The notes beneath the pieces are model-generated. The model saw only the letters and a program-made list of their open reading frames with translations. It was not told where the DNA came from and made no database searches. A DNA stretch of 64,000 nt from Roseinatronobacter bogoriensis DSM 18756 (lineage in GTDB: Bacteria > Pseudomonadota > Alphaproteobacteria > Rhodobacterales > Rhodobacteraceae): contig NZ_SORN01000001.1 of NCBI RefSeq assembly GCF_004366635.1, positions 572,435 to 636,434 on the forward strand. The letters are read 5' to 3'. A program made the translations under genes and the position numbers. The first letter of the stretch is position 1; every line of letters begins with the position of its first letter. This document shows, one piece after another, positions 17,060-26,299 of the stretch.

Positions 17060-18928
17060 TTACCCCGCGCGGTTTATGCCCCGGAACCGGGCCCGCGCGC
17101 GCGGGTCCTTGTCGAACAAGGCGGCCAGCTGCTCGGTCATGGCACCTGCAAGTTGTTCAACATCCGTAATCGTGACCGCGCGCTCATAATAGCGCGTCAC
17201 GTCATGGCCGATCCCGATGGCCAGCAACTCCACCGCGCGGCGCCGTTCGACCATCGCGATCACATCGCGCAGATGTTTCTCAAGGTAGTTGGCGGCATTT
17301 ACCGACAGGGTTGAGTCATCGACTGGGGCACCGTCAGAGATGACCATCAGGATACGCCGCGCCTCTGGCCGGGCCAACATGCGCCGATGCGCCCATTCCA
17401 GGGCCTCGCCGTCGATATTCTCTTTCAGCAAGCCCTCTTTCATCATCAAGCCCAGATTGGGGCGCACGCGCCGCCACGGTGCATCGGCCTGTTTGTAGAT
17501 GATATGGCGCAGGTCATTCAGTCGGCCCGGTTGCAGGCTGCGCCCCTCTTGCAACCAGCGTTCACGGGATTGCCCGCCCTTCCACGCACGGGTGGTAAAG
17601 CCCAGAATCTCGACCTTGACATTGCAACGCTCCAACGTGCGGGCCAGAACATCGGCACAGATTGCCGCAATGGAAATGGGCCGCCCCCGCATGGAACCGG
17701 AATTGTCCAGAAGTAGCGTCACCACCGTGTCGCGGAACTCCGTGTCTTTTTCCTGCTTGAATGACAGTGGCGTGGTCGGGTTCGCCACCACCCGCGCCAG
17801 ACGGCCAGCGTCAAGAATGCCCTCGTCCAGATCGAACAGCCACGAACGGTTCTGCTGCGCCTGAAGCCTGCGCTGCAATTTGTTCGCCAGCCGCGATACG
17901 GCCCCTTTCAGCGGTTCAAGCTGCTGATCGAGATAGGCGCGCAAACGTTCCAGTTCTGCCGGTTCGGCCAGATCTTCGGCGCGCACTTCTTCGTCAAACT
18001 CTGTGCTGAACACTTTGTAATCGGCGCTGGCTTCGGAATGTGGCGGCGGGGCGGGGGGTTCCAGCGGGGCGTCGGCCTCTGGCATCTGCGCCTCGTCAGA
18101 CATCTCGTCGTCCGAGTCGTCATCAAGCGCGACATCGGCCTGCGCGCTGTCTTGCGCGGGGCTGTCCTCGTCGCTGTCCTCATCTGACTGTTCGTCCTGT
18201 CCCTGACTGTCGGGGTTTTCCGGCTCTTCTGCCTGCTCTTCGCTGTCATCCTCGCTGGCGTCATCTTCGTCACCAGTCTCATCCGGGTCATCGCCCAGCT
18301 GGTCGCCATAGCCAAGATCTTCGATCATCTTGCGCGCGAACCGCGCGAAGGCGGCCTGATCGTTCAGAACCTTTTCCAACCCGTCAAGGGTGCCGCCCGC
18401 GCGTTCCTCGATGAAACCGCGCCACAGATCCAGCACATGGCCGGCCCCTTCGGGCAAGTCGCGGCCTGTCGCCAATTGGCGGATCATATAGGATGCAGCG
18501 ACAGATAGCGGCGCATCCTGCCGGTCGCGAATCTGGCTGTAACCTTTGCGGGTTGCCTCATGCGCGATGCGTGCGTCGATATTTTTGGATGTCCCGGGCA
18601 TGTGGCGCGCGCCCACAGCCTCGCAGCGGGCCTCTTCCATGGCCTGATACAGATCGCGCGCCATCTGCCCCTGAGGCATGTACCGGGCGTGCAGGCCATC
18701 GTCGTGGTAGCGGTGGCGCAAGGCAAGCGTGTCGGCGGTGCCGCGCGCCAGCAAGACCTCGTCGCGGGTCATGCGCCGGGTGACTTGCGGCAAACGCATC
18801 GAATCGCCGCTCATGCCGGGGGGGTCAACCGAGTAGGTCACCGTCATCTCTCGCGCATCTGCCATCGTGCGCGCGGCCTCGGAAAGGGCCTTTTTGAAAG
18901 GATCGGCTGGGTTGTCGGTGCGGGTCAT
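17060..18928 (-). CDS. cobT: Aerobic cobaltochelatase subunit CobT
   Basis: 622 residues from the ATG at 18928 (MTRTDNPADPFKK), close to the usual CobT length of about 630. With CobS it forms the AAA-type motor that, with CobN, inserts cobalt into hydrogenobyrinate a,c-diamide in aerobic cobalamin synthesis. Visible parts: a helical N-terminal domain, a strongly acidic Asp/Glu/Ser/Gln linker (about residues 205-300), and a C-terminal von Willebrand A domain with the MIDAS motif DNSGSMRG. The frame extends 47 codons upstream, which I reject. CobS, its usual neighbour, is not in the window. Confidence 0.95.
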   Translation of the reverse strand: MTRTDNPADPFKKALSEAARTMADAREMTVTYSVDPPGMSGDSMRLPQVTRRMTRDEVLLARGTADTLALRHRYHDDGLHARYMPQGQMARDLYQAMEEARCEAVGARHMPGTSKNIDARIAHEATRKGYSQIRDRQDAPLSVAASYMIRQLATGRDLPEGAGHVLDLWRGFIEERAGGTLDGLEKVLNDQAAFARFARKMIEDLGYGDQLGDDPDETGDEDDASEDDSEEQAEEPENPDSQGQDEQSDEDSDEDSPAQDSAQADVALDDDSDDEMSDEAQMPEADAPLEPPAPPPHSEASADYKVFSTEFDEEVRAEDLAEPAELERLRAYLDQQLEPLKGAVSRLANKLQRRLQAQQNRSWLFDLDEGILDAGRLARVVANPTTPLSFKQEKDTEFRDTVVTLLLDNSGSMRGRPISIAAICADVLARTLERCNVKVEILGFTTRAWKGGQSRERWLQEGRSLQPGRLNDLRHIIYKQADAPWRRVRPNLGLMMKEGLLKENIDGEALEWAHRRMLARPEARRILMVISDGAPVDDSTLSVNAANYLEKHLRDVIAMVERRRAVELLAIGIGHDVTRYYERAVTITDVEQLAGAMTEQLAALFDKDPRARARFRGINRAG

Positions 18929-19363
18929 GCGCGGGTCCGGTGCTTGTACAGTCTGGACCGAGAGATAGACCAGAGCAGCGGGAAAAGAAAGAATTTCGCG
19001 CCACTTATTGCCGCAAATCACGACTGGGCCAAATACGGGCCGCAACATCCCGCAGTATATGTCGCACAAACGCTTGCGCTGCCGGAACGCCTCTCGCAGC
19101 TTGGGACCGAAGGCGGCGTAAACAGGTATAGCAAGGTTTCAGTTATTCAATTCATGGTTGATGCAAGCCACTTTGCTATTTCAGACCTGCCTGGTAACTA
19201 AAGACAATACTCCGCAAAATTTGCATGGATTCCGCTTTCTTATATTAAAAATCCAGAAATCAGGCTGTTTTGAAGATTCAAAACAATTCTTGCAATTATT
19301 TCTTTATCTGTGCGATTGTCGCAAGAGATGAACTTATGGCCGCTATGGCGATTGAGGGTAAAC
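18929..19363. other. Divergent intergenic region between cobT and the H-NS-like gene
   Basis: 435 bp. From about 19200 the sequence becomes much more AT-rich than the rest of the window, with TTATATTAAAAATCC-type runs, as expected for a strong promoter and for H-NS-type binding. It includes the perfect inverted repeat at 19267-19284. The half near cobT holds no recognisable element. Confidence 0.6.
19267..19284. promoter_or_regulatory. Inverted repeat upstream of the H-NS-like gene
   Basis: GTTTTGAA (19267-19274) and TTCAAAAC (19277-19284) form a perfect 8-bp palindrome with a GA centre, 79 bp before the H-NS-like start, within an AT-rich tract. It may be an operator, possibly autoregulatory; no family is known for it. 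Confidence 0.4.
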
Positions 19364-19675
19364 ATGACTGATCTCAGCACGCTGTCACTTGATGAGTTAA
19401 AGAAACTGCAAAAAGACGTTTCAAAGGCGATAGAGTCCTATGAGGAGCGTGCACGCAAAAAAGCACTGGCAGAGGCAGAGGCCGTTGTTCGCCAGCACGG
19501 GTTTACGATTGATCAGCTTTTCGGCAAAGCCCCGAAAGCAACACGTGCGCCTGTGGCCCCGAAATATGCCAACCCCAATGATCCGTCGCAAACATGGTCA
19601 GGTCGCGGGCGCAAACCCCGTTGGATCATTGAAGAATTGGAGTCAGGCAAAACGCTTGAAGACCTGAGCATTTGA
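19364..19675 (+). CDS. H-NS family nucleoid-associated regulator (HvrA-like)
   Basis: 103 residues. The N-terminal half (MTDLSTLSLDELKKLQKDV onward to about 45) is a coiled-coil oligomerisation region; the C-terminal part holds the H-NS DNA-binding core with NPNDPSQTWSGRGRKPRW (about 71-88), where TWSGRGRKPRW is the AT-hook-like loop of the family. Proteins of this type in Rhodobacter (HvrA, Spb) control photosynthesis and nitrogen genes; which targets apply here is unknown. The ATG at 19364 has a GAGGGT site; an upstream in-frame ATG is not supported. The stop overlaps the TTG start of the next gene by 4 bp. Confidence 0.9.
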   Translation: MTDLSTLSLDELKKLQKDVSKAIESYEERARKKALAEAEAVVRQHGFTIDQLFGKAPKATRAPVAPKYANPNDPSQTWSGRGRKPRWIIEELESGKTLEDLSI

Positions 19676-20592
19676 TCAAACAGATACCAAGCTTTCGGTC
19701 GATATTTAATTTCGCGACCGACATGTATGCGGCGATGACTGCACGAAATATAAGCCTCCTTTCTGCCGGGGTGGCTTTTTTCGCGCTTCTTGCGGTTTTT
19801 CCGGGTATCGCGGCGCTGGTTTCTGTCTTTGGCTTTTTTGCTGATCCGCTCATGATTCAAGATCAGCTTTCCTTGCTGCAGGATCTGGTCCCGCCTGCGG
19901 CTTATACATTGATGAGCAATCAGATCACGCGGCTTGTCTGGGCGAATGATGGTGTGCTTGGCTGGACCAGCGCGATTTCTGTCATTGTGGCGTTATTTCT
20001 GGCGCGCCGTGGGGTCGATGCCATGCTGGTCGGACTTTGCGCAATTCATGGCACACCGCGCAGATCAGGATTCTCGCACGCTTTGCGCGTTGCGGTTATC
20101 ACATTCGGGATGTTGATCGTGGGGGTTGTTGCCTTGCTTTCAATTTTGATCCTGCCTGTATTATTCGCATTCTTTCCGATAATCGGCATTCAGGCCTTTA
20201 TGATAGAGGTGACGCGCTGGTTTGTATCATTGGGGCTGGTCGCCCTTTGGATATGGGTGTTTTACCGAATTGGCCCGAACAGAGAGGATCACTCTCACGC
20301 GGTTATGCAGCCGGGGCTGATCTTGGCGATGGGCCTTTGGGTAACCGTGTCGGCAGGCTTTTCCTTTTACCTGAGCAATTTTGGAAATTATAACGAAATT
20401 TATGGCTCTATCGGGGCCGTGGTCGCGCTGTTGATGTGGTTTTACATCTCGGCCTATGCGGTGCTTTTGGGGGCTGTCCTGAATGCGACGCTAGAGATGC
20501 GCCGCGCTCAGTCCGCGTCAGATGCGCGTATGAAGTGGCAAGGTCCGATCAGGCCCATGTCGGGTGAAAACGGCCCGCCGGAGACAACGTGA
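19672..20592 (+). CDS. YihY/virulence factor BrkB family membrane protein
   Basis: 306 residues with about six membrane helices, matching the YihY/BrkB family (once misnamed ribonuclease BN). The N-terminal ARNISLLSAGVAFFALLAVFPGIAALVSVFGF is split between helix one and its typical approach, and the late segment GSIGAVVALLMWFYISAYAVLLGA is the family's best conserved helix. Molecular function is not established. The start is taken as the TTG at 19672 that overlaps the H-NS-like stop; an ATG at 19723 is a possible alternative. Its 3' end overlaps the convergent map gene by 44 bp. Confidence 0.88.
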   Translation: MIKQIPSFRSIFNFATDMYAAMTARNISLLSAGVAFFALLAVFPGIAALVSVFGFFADPLMIQDQLSLLQDLVPPAAYTLMSNQITRLVWANDGVLGWTSAISVIVALFLARRGVDAMLVGLCAIHGTPRRSGFSHALRVAVITFGMLIVGVVALLSILILPVLFAFFPIIGIQAFMIEVTRWFVSLGLVALWIWVFYRIGPNREDHSHAVMQPGLILAMGLWVTVSAGFSFYLSNFGNYNEIYGSIGAVVALLMWFYISAYAVLLGAVLNATLEMRRAQSASDARMKWQGPIRPMSGENGPPETT

Positions 20593-21361
20593 ATATCTCG
20601 AACCCGGTCGCGGTCACGCCGATTGAGTGTTCGAACTGCGCAGACAAGGATTTGTCACGCGTCACAGCCGTCCAGTCATCGGCCAGCACCTTTGTTTCAG
20701 GTCGCCCCAGATTGACCATAGGTTCTATTGTGAAGAACATGCCTTCTTCCAGGCGTGGCCCCTGTCCTGCGCGCCCATAGTGCAGCACATTTGGCGGAGC
20801 GTGAAAGACCCGCCCCAAACCGTGGCCGCAAAAATCCCGGACAACCGACATACGCTGGCTTTCGACATAGCTCTGAATGGCATGGCCGATGTCACCAAAG
20901 GTGTTGCCGGGGCGCACGGCTTCTATGCCCAGCATCAGCGCGTCATAGGTGACCTGAATAAGACGCTCGGCCTTGCGCGGCAATTCCCCCGCAACAAACA
21001 TGCGCGATGTATCCCCGAACCATCCATCCACAATAACTGTGACGTCGATATTCAGGATATCGCCGGATTTCAGAACCTTCGGGCCGGGGATGCCGTGACA
21101 GACAACGTGGTTGACCGAAATGCAGCTGGCATGCTGGTAACCACGATAACCAATTGTCGCGGATTGCGCACCGGCGGCAGCGACCTTTTCGGTGATCAAG
21201 CGGTCAATCTCTGCCGTGGTCTGTCCGGGAAAGACATGTTCTGCAATTTCATCGAGGATGGTTGCCGCCAACAGACCAGCCTTGTTCATTCCGGCAAAAT
21301 CTGCGCTTTCATGCAGGCGGATGCCTTCTTTCGTCATGCGTCCATCATGCTTGTCGTCCAT
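20549..21361 (-). CDS. map: Methionine aminopeptidase, type I
   Basis: 270 residues, the standard size of bacterial MetAP-I, which removes the initiator Met from new proteins in the cytoplasm. The metal site is visible: NIDVTVIVDGWFGDTSRMF supplies the two Asp, GHGLGRVFH the His, FFTIEPM and QFEHSI the two Glu; VCHGIPG carries the substrate His. Sequence features are complete. The first residues MDDKHDGRMTKEG allow a second start eight codons later. Convergent with the YihY gene and overlapping it by 44 bp, which is unusual for an essential gene. Confidence 0.96.
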   Translation of the reverse strand: MDDKHDGRMTKEGIRLHESADFAGMNKAGLLAATILDEIAEHVFPGQTTAEIDRLITEKVAAAGAQSATIGYRGYQHASCISVNHVVCHGIPGPKVLKSGDILNIDVTVIVDGWFGDTSRMFVAGELPRKAERLIQVTYDALMLGIEAVRPGNTFGDIGHAIQSYVESQRMSVVRDFCGHGLGRVFHAPPNVLHYGRAGQGPRLEEGMFFTIEPMVNLGRPETKVLADDWTAVTRDKSLSAQFEHSIGVTATGFEIFTLSPAGRFHPTWA

Positions 21362-21518
21362 GGCGCAACCCCTTATCGTTCATTTGTGGGGAAAATAGAG
21401 GGTCGCCCGTCGGAAAACCAGACCGTGTCTTGCCCTTTTGCTACGATTTTCACAATCGGATGCGAAGTAACCAAATGTTTTTTCTTCTCTTGCAACGGTC
21501 AGCGTCTCGAAGTGAAAT

Positions 21519-24401
21519 ATGAAACAGGACTCGAATATGGGCGTTTTCCCCAGCCAGTCGGAACGGAGTGATGATCTGAACACCGGCGATGACCCCTTGC
21601 AGATCCTTGCAGATGCACAGGAGTTGTTGCAACGCAGCAACTCTGACCGGCTGGATGCTGATATCGCGACAGTGCTTGAACTTCTTGGGCAAAGCTTCGA
21701 TGCGGATCGGGCCTATCTGTTCCAGATGAAAGATATGCTGTTTGTCCAGAACACGCATGAGTGGCTTGCACCTGGGGCAACATCTGTTCAGGCCGACTTG
21801 CAGGAGACACCTTATTACATAGGCGAAATGCTATGGACGGCATTTCGCAAACACGGGGTCTTCCTGTTGCAGGATGTGAAGGCTGTTCCCGCCGGGTCGG
21901 AATTTCACAAGATGATCGTGCAGCAGGAAATACAATCAATGTTTGCCGCACCACTGTGGTCCGGCAACGAGGTTACCGGCCTGATCGGACTGGATTATTG
22001 CAAGGCTGCACGGACATTCAGCGCCCGCGACAGTTCGATCCTGCGCAGTTTGGCCGCCAGCATCGGACTTGCGCTTCAACGCGGCAAGATTGAACGAAAA
22101 TGCAGTCACCTGAGCGCGGAAATCCAGACCGCCAATGACAAGATGTCGTCGATGGTCCTTGCTCTGCCAGAGTTGCTGATAGAAACGGATCAGGAAGGCG
22201 TCGTTGTCGGGTTTTATCAACGCCCGTCCTTGATCTTCGCGCTCAGCCCCGAAGAAGTGATCGGCCTGCCGCCAGAGGCGTTCTTGCCAGCACATGTCGC
22301 GCGAATAGTGCGCAAGGCGATGGCGCAGGTTGACACGGATGAATGGTCACAGACATTCAGCTATTCGATAGAGATTGATGGCCAGCGCAAACGCTTCACC
22401 TTGCATGCGACGCGACGCGGCAAACGGTATTCGGCGCGCATGAAAGGATATCTGTTCTTCGTCCGCGACATTACAGAGACATACCATCAGACGAATCGCA
22501 TGCACCTGCTCGCACAAGCCGCAGAGCTTTCCAACAATCTGGTCATGCTCACAGATGAAGAACGGCGGTTGACCTGGATGAACCCGGCATCTGTCGCAAG
22601 AACAGGAATGTCACTTGACGATGCGCTTGGGCAACACCCTTGCGATATTCTGCGCCTGTCAGAGGCGACAGGCATCCCGGTTGAGGAGATACGCAGAAAG
22701 ATTGAACTGGATGAACAGTTCAACCGCGATATTGCTGCCTTAAGCTGGACCGGGCTGCCTTATTGGATTGATCTGAATGTTCAGCCCTTGCGCAACGCAG
22801 AAGGCGAGATTCAGGGATATATGGTCGTTGCCTATGACGTGAGCGCGCATAAACTGGCCAATGCGCGCGCCCTGCGCGAGCATGCCCACACGATGGAGAT
22901 GTCAGGGGATGCGATCTCGATCACGCAGCCAGATGGCTATCTCTCTTATATGAACCCGGCGATGCGCCGGATGATGAGTATATCAGCAGATGCCGCTGTC
23001 GAGACGCTGACATGGCACATGATCAACCCGCCATCCGTGATCGAGCGTTTTGAAACAATCCTGCCGGAACTTTATGCCCAGGGCCAATGGCGCGGTGAAC
23101 TCGCCATTCCACAGCAGGATGCGGCAGATCGGTATTATGACCTGTCGATCTGGGTTCAAGACGATGGCAGTTTCCTGTCCATCGCACGAGAGACGACTGC
23201 GCGCAAGGCAGCAGAAAAACACAATGCACTATTGCGAGAGCAGCTTCAGATTGCACAAAGCCGCCAACAGATTGCGCAGCTTGCCAGTGGCCTGACGCAT
23301 GATATCAATAATTATATTGCGGTGATCATGCACAGCATCGAAACGCTCAAACTCAAGGTCAGTCCAAATATTGCCGACAATCTTGAACGGATGGAGGCCG
23401 CGACCAGTCAAGTTCTGTCTTTGGCGCAGAACATGAGCAAGCTTGGTAGCCATGCAATCGAGCAGATAAGAACCGATATTCGTCCCATCGTGGAGCAGGC
23501 GACAGATTTGCTCCGCCCAAGTCTGGGTGGGGATGCAACGCTGTCGCTCAGCCTGCCCAATGAGCCCCTGCACATCGTTTGTGACCGCACGGAACTGATG
23601 CAGGCCTTGTTGAACCTGCTAATTAATGCACGCGATGCATTGCCAAACGACACTTCTTCTGAACGCCGGATCGAGGTGCAGGTCAGCGAGATTCATCCAT
23701 CAGAAAATATTCCTGATGTCGATGTGGGAACCATCTGTCCACAGATGCGTTATACGCAGGTCGAGATCTGCGACACGGGAATGGGACTCGATGATTATGT
23801 GAAAGCCAGGATTCTGGACCCGTATTTCACGACCAAAGGCGAGCGGGGAACCGGGTTGGGCATGAGCATTGTTTCCAGAATTCTTGTGGCCAATCGCGGT
23901 GCGTTGCAAATCTGCTCTGCGCCGGGCGAGGGGACATGTATGCAAGTGTTCTGGCCGCTTGCCTCTCATACGGACCAGCCGGTGCCAATTCCGGGCCAGC
24001 CCAGACAGGTCGATGCTGCGGTTCTGGGTGGGATGAGTATTTTGCTTGTCGATCAGGATGATACATCTTTGGCCGAAGTTGCCGATATGCTGACAGCAGC
24101 CGGTGGCGAAGTCGTCAGTTGTCTGAGTGCCGAAGACGCGATTGACTCACTGAATGAAGACCCATCCCTGTGCAACGTCGTGGTACTGAATAGCAAAACC
24201 GGGATGTCGGGCACTAAAAAGTTGGTGAATATGTTATTACGTTACGCACCCGCCACGCAGATAGTATTGACAACAGACAAGAAAGACTCGCATTTTACAA
24301 CGGGCGAAATGCAAAATGAAAATATGGTCGTTCTACAACGGCCGGTTGATGCGCTGCGACTGGTTGAAGCGCTCCATGAAGCAAAGCTGCGGAAAAAATA
24401 A
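21519..24401 (+). CDS. Hybrid sensor histidine kinase: GAF, three PAS, kinase, degenerate receiver
   Basis: 960 residues, no membrane helix, so cytoplasmic. Order: GAF-like domain (about 40-195), PAS-like segments at about 205-320, 330-450 and 455-575, dimerisation/His-phosphotransfer at 585-650 with His594 in GLTHDINN, ATPase with LLNLLINARDAL (N box), DTGMG and GERGTGLGMSIV (G boxes), and a C-terminal receiver fold at about 850-955. In the receiver the phosphoacceptor Asp is Asn891 (VVVLNSKTG) and the conserved Lys is replaced (VVLQRPVD), so it should not accept phosphate. The LuxR-type regulator 23 bp downstream is the likely output. Signal unknown. An ATG six codons later is another possible start. 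Confidence 0.88.
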   Translation: MKQDSNMGVFPSQSERSDDLNTGDDPLQILADAQELLQRSNSDRLDADIATVLELLGQSFDADRAYLFQMKDMLFVQNTHEWLAPGATSVQADLQETPYYIGEMLWTAFRKHGVFLLQDVKAVPAGSEFHKMIVQQEIQSMFAAPLWSGNEVTGLIGLDYCKAARTFSARDSSILRSLAASIGLALQRGKIERKCSHLSAEIQTANDKMSSMVLALPELLIETDQEGVVVGFYQRPSLIFALSPEEVIGLPPEAFLPAHVARIVRKAMAQVDTDEWSQTFSYSIEIDGQRKRFTLHATRRGKRYSARMKGYLFFVRDITETYHQTNRMHLLAQAAELSNNLVMLTDEERRLTWMNPASVARTGMSLDDALGQHPCDILRLSEATGIPVEEIRRKIELDEQFNRDIAALSWTGLPYWIDLNVQPLRNAEGEIQGYMVVAYDVSAHKLANARALREHAHTMEMSGDAISITQPDGYLSYMNPAMRRMMSISADAAVETLTWHMINPPSVIERFETILPELYAQGQWRGELAIPQQDAADRYYDLSIWVQDDGSFLSIARETTARKAAEKHNALLREQLQIAQSRQQIAQLASGLTHDINNYIAVIMHSIETLKLKVSPNIADNLERMEAATSQVLSLAQNMSKLGSHAIEQIRTDIRPIVEQATDLLRPSLGGDATLSLSLPNEPLHIVCDRTELMQALLNLLINARDALPNDTSSERRIEVQVSEIHPSENIPDVDVGTICPQMRYTQVEICDTGMGLDDYVKARILDPYFTTKGERGTGLGMSIVSRILVANRGALQICSAPGEGTCMQVFWPLASHTDQPVPIPGQPRQVDAAVLGGMSILLVDQDDTSLAEVADMLTAAGGEVVSCLSAEDAIDSLNEDPSLCNVVVLNSKTGMSGTKKLVNMLLRYAPATQIVLTTDKKDSHFTTGEMQNENMVVLQRPVDALRLVEALHEAKLRKK

Positions 24402-24424
24402 CAAATGCAAGCGCAGGCAAAAAC

Positions 24425-25063
24425 ATGCGACTACTGATTGCGGACGATCACAAGCTTCTTCGAGACACGCTGGGCGCTTTTCTCGAATTGGAAAAAGATA
24501 TCCAGATCGTCACTGCCGGAAATATCTCGGAAGCAGCGCAGCTTATTGCAGGATCCGAAGTGTTTGATCTGGTCTTGCTGGATTATGACATGCCCGGCAT
24601 GAACGAACTGGAGGGGTTGAAGTCCATCCTTGATATGCCCAACGCGCCGCCGGTCGCGCTGATTTCTGGCATGGCACCGCGCGCGGTCGTTGAACGGGCC
24701 TTTTGCTTGGGCGCGCGCGGCTTCGTGCACAAGACAATGACCGCGAAATCGCTTCTGAATGCCATTCGTTTCATGGCGCTGGGAGAGCGCTATGTCCCCG
24801 TTGACTTTCTGACAGAAGCCGAACCCGCGACCGAGGCACAGGCCGCCATCCCCGGACAGGTACAAGACCGCCCGCGCCTGACCCCACGTGAGAGCGAGGT
24901 TTTACAAGCGCTCTGTGATGGCATGACGAACAAGGAAATCGCGCGTTTGCTGAACCTGAGCGAGCCGACCATCAAGCTTCATGTCAAAACCCTGTGTCGC
25001 AGGTTGGGGGTCAATAATCGGACACAAGCGGTGATGGCCGCGCTTTCGCTAGGGTTGAATTGA
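24425..25063 (+). CDS. LuxR/FixJ-family response regulator
   Basis: 212 residues: receiver domain (1-120) with acidic pair Asp7/Asp8, phosphoacceptor Asp53 in LVLLDYDMPG, and Lys in FVHKTM; then a LuxR-type helix-turn-helix (about 150-210) with LTPRESEVLQALCDGMTNKE split across its first helices and the recognition part LSEPTIKLHVKTL. It should bind DNA when phosphorylated by the hybrid kinase that ends 23 bp upstream; co-transcription is expected. Its own targets cannot be seen, although the two neighbouring downstream genes are candidates. Confidence 0.93.
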   Translation: MRLLIADDHKLLRDTLGAFLELEKDIQIVTAGNISEAAQLIAGSEVFDLVLLDYDMPGMNELEGLKSILDMPNAPPVALISGMAPRAVVERAFCLGARGFVHKTMTAKSLLNAIRFMALGERYVPVDFLTEAEPATEAQAAIPGQVQDRPRLTPRESEVLQALCDGMTNKEIARLLNLSEPTIKLHVKTLCRRLGVNNRTQAVMAALSLGLN

Positions 25064-25187
25064 ACCGGCAGAGTGTGGCGAAGGACAGTGTTCTGCGACA
25101 GGAAATTTCACAACCGCTTGTTTTTCGGTAAAAATCTTGTTACACTTTGTGCAAGCTGCCAAAGAATGCAGCATGCGAGAGGCAGGC

Positions 25188-26219
25188 ATGATTTCATCAA
25201 AACCGCATGGCGGCGTGTATGCAATCGAATGGAACGCGACGCAGATTGACGGTGCGGCCGGGCTGGACGCATCCTGGTTGCGCGTCGGGGCCAATTGGCT
25301 GTGGCACGGAACAGCAATCCGGCTTGACAGCAACAACGCGGGTCTGCCGCTTGTTCATCCGATCACGCATAAAGATATTCGCGAGAATGCGCGCGCAATC
25401 GCGCAGCGCCTATGCGGGACCATTCCACCGCCGGACGGCATGTCAGAGATCGACATATTGCCCGCCGGGGCGTTCAGGCTGACCGACGGCGAGACCTGCT
25501 ATACGGCCCGGATCGCTGCTTCGGGTCAACACATGCTTGTTGTGTTTGAAGGACCGCCCCCGCAACCGGGCAAGCTGTGCTGGATCACGCATCACAACCC
25601 GGTTCAACAGGCCGATCATGTCCCGCCTCAGGATGTCATCTGCTTTGCATCCGACACGACAATCGCCACGGCGCAGGGGGCCGTGCCCGTTGCGCGGCTT
25701 CGGCCCGGCGATTTGGTGCAAACGCGCGACAATGGGCTGCAACCTGTGCTGTGGTTGGGGAAAACCGCCTTATCCGGCCTTGCCCTGCGCAGGCATCCGC
25801 ATCTGCGACCGGTCCGGTTGCGGCGTGGTGCCTTGCGTGACGGGTGCCCGGTTGAAGACCTTTGTGTTTCACCAGCCCACAGGATCGTTGTCAGCGGTCG
25901 CAAGGCGGGCGATCTGTTCGGTTGTGAGGAAGTGCTGGTGCGGGCAGGCGATATGATCGACTATACCAATGTTAACCAAGATCCCGCGCTGCATGGTGTT
26001 GTCTACATGCACCTTCTGCTTGAGTCGCATCAGATCATCTTTGCCAATGGCGTTGCAACTGAAAGCTTTCATCCGGCAATGGCCCCGGCCCAGACATTGC
26101 GCGCGCACAGGCGTGATTTACGGCAAGTGTGCGAATCCTGGGTCTTAGCGCCCGAAAGTTATGGACCAGTTGCGCGCCGTTACCTTGAGGCAGGAGAGGC
26201 AGCACTTCTGGCCGCCTGA
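25188..26219 (+). CDS. Hint-domain (Hedgehog/intein-like) protein
   Basis: 343 residues from the ATG at 25188, which has a GAGAGGC site; starts at 25137 (TTG) and 25173 are also in frame. The Hint core spans about residues 145-300: the nucleophile Cys in VICFASDTTIATAQG, the block LRPGDLVQTRDNGLQPVLWLG, and SPAHRIVVSG with the conserved His. Such Hint-domain proteins are numerous in Rhodobacteraceae, often in secreted or calcium-binding proteins, and their role is unknown; self-cleavage at the Cys is possible. The N-terminal 140 residues are not recognised. No export signal is seen. Confidence 0.82.
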   Translation: MISSKPHGGVYAIEWNATQIDGAAGLDASWLRVGANWLWHGTAIRLDSNNAGLPLVHPITHKDIRENARAIAQRLCGTIPPPDGMSEIDILPAGAFRLTDGETCYTARIAASGQHMLVVFEGPPPQPGKLCWITHHNPVQQADHVPPQDVICFASDTTIATAQGAVPVARLRPGDLVQTRDNGLQPVLWLGKTALSGLALRRHPHLRPVRLRRGALRDGCPVEDLCVSPAHRIVVSGRKAGDLFGCEEVLVRAGDMIDYTNVNQDPALHGVVYMHLLLESHQIIFANGVATESFHPAMAPAQTLRAHRRDLRQVCESWVLAPESYGPVARRYLEAGEAALLAA

Positions 26220-26234
26220 ACCCTTCATAGCGCA

Positions 26235-26262
26235 TTGACACCACCCGCACCCTCTGTATAAG
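26235..26262 (+). promoter_or_regulatory. Probable sigma-70 promoter of rpsD
   Basis: TTGACA at 26235-26240 and TATAAG at 26257-26262 with a 16-bp spacer. The expected transcript start near 26269 gives a leader of about 135 bases before the rpsD GTG. This is the best promoter-like pair noticed in the window. Confidence 0.65.
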
Positions 26263-26299
26263 CGCGCAGTCTGCGGCGCCTACGCGCCCGGATTTCATT

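Noticed and set aside
12026..18928. Novel defence island made of YhaN/YhaO, cobT and neighbours
   Set aside because: cobT is a normal cobalamin gene and no phage, toxin or mobile genes accompany the nuclease pair.
22560..22860. LOV-type photosensor in the second PAS segment of the hybrid kinase
   Set aside because: The Cys in GQHPCDILR is one position off the GRNCRFLQ motif; aligned position is Pro, so flavin photochemistry is not supported.
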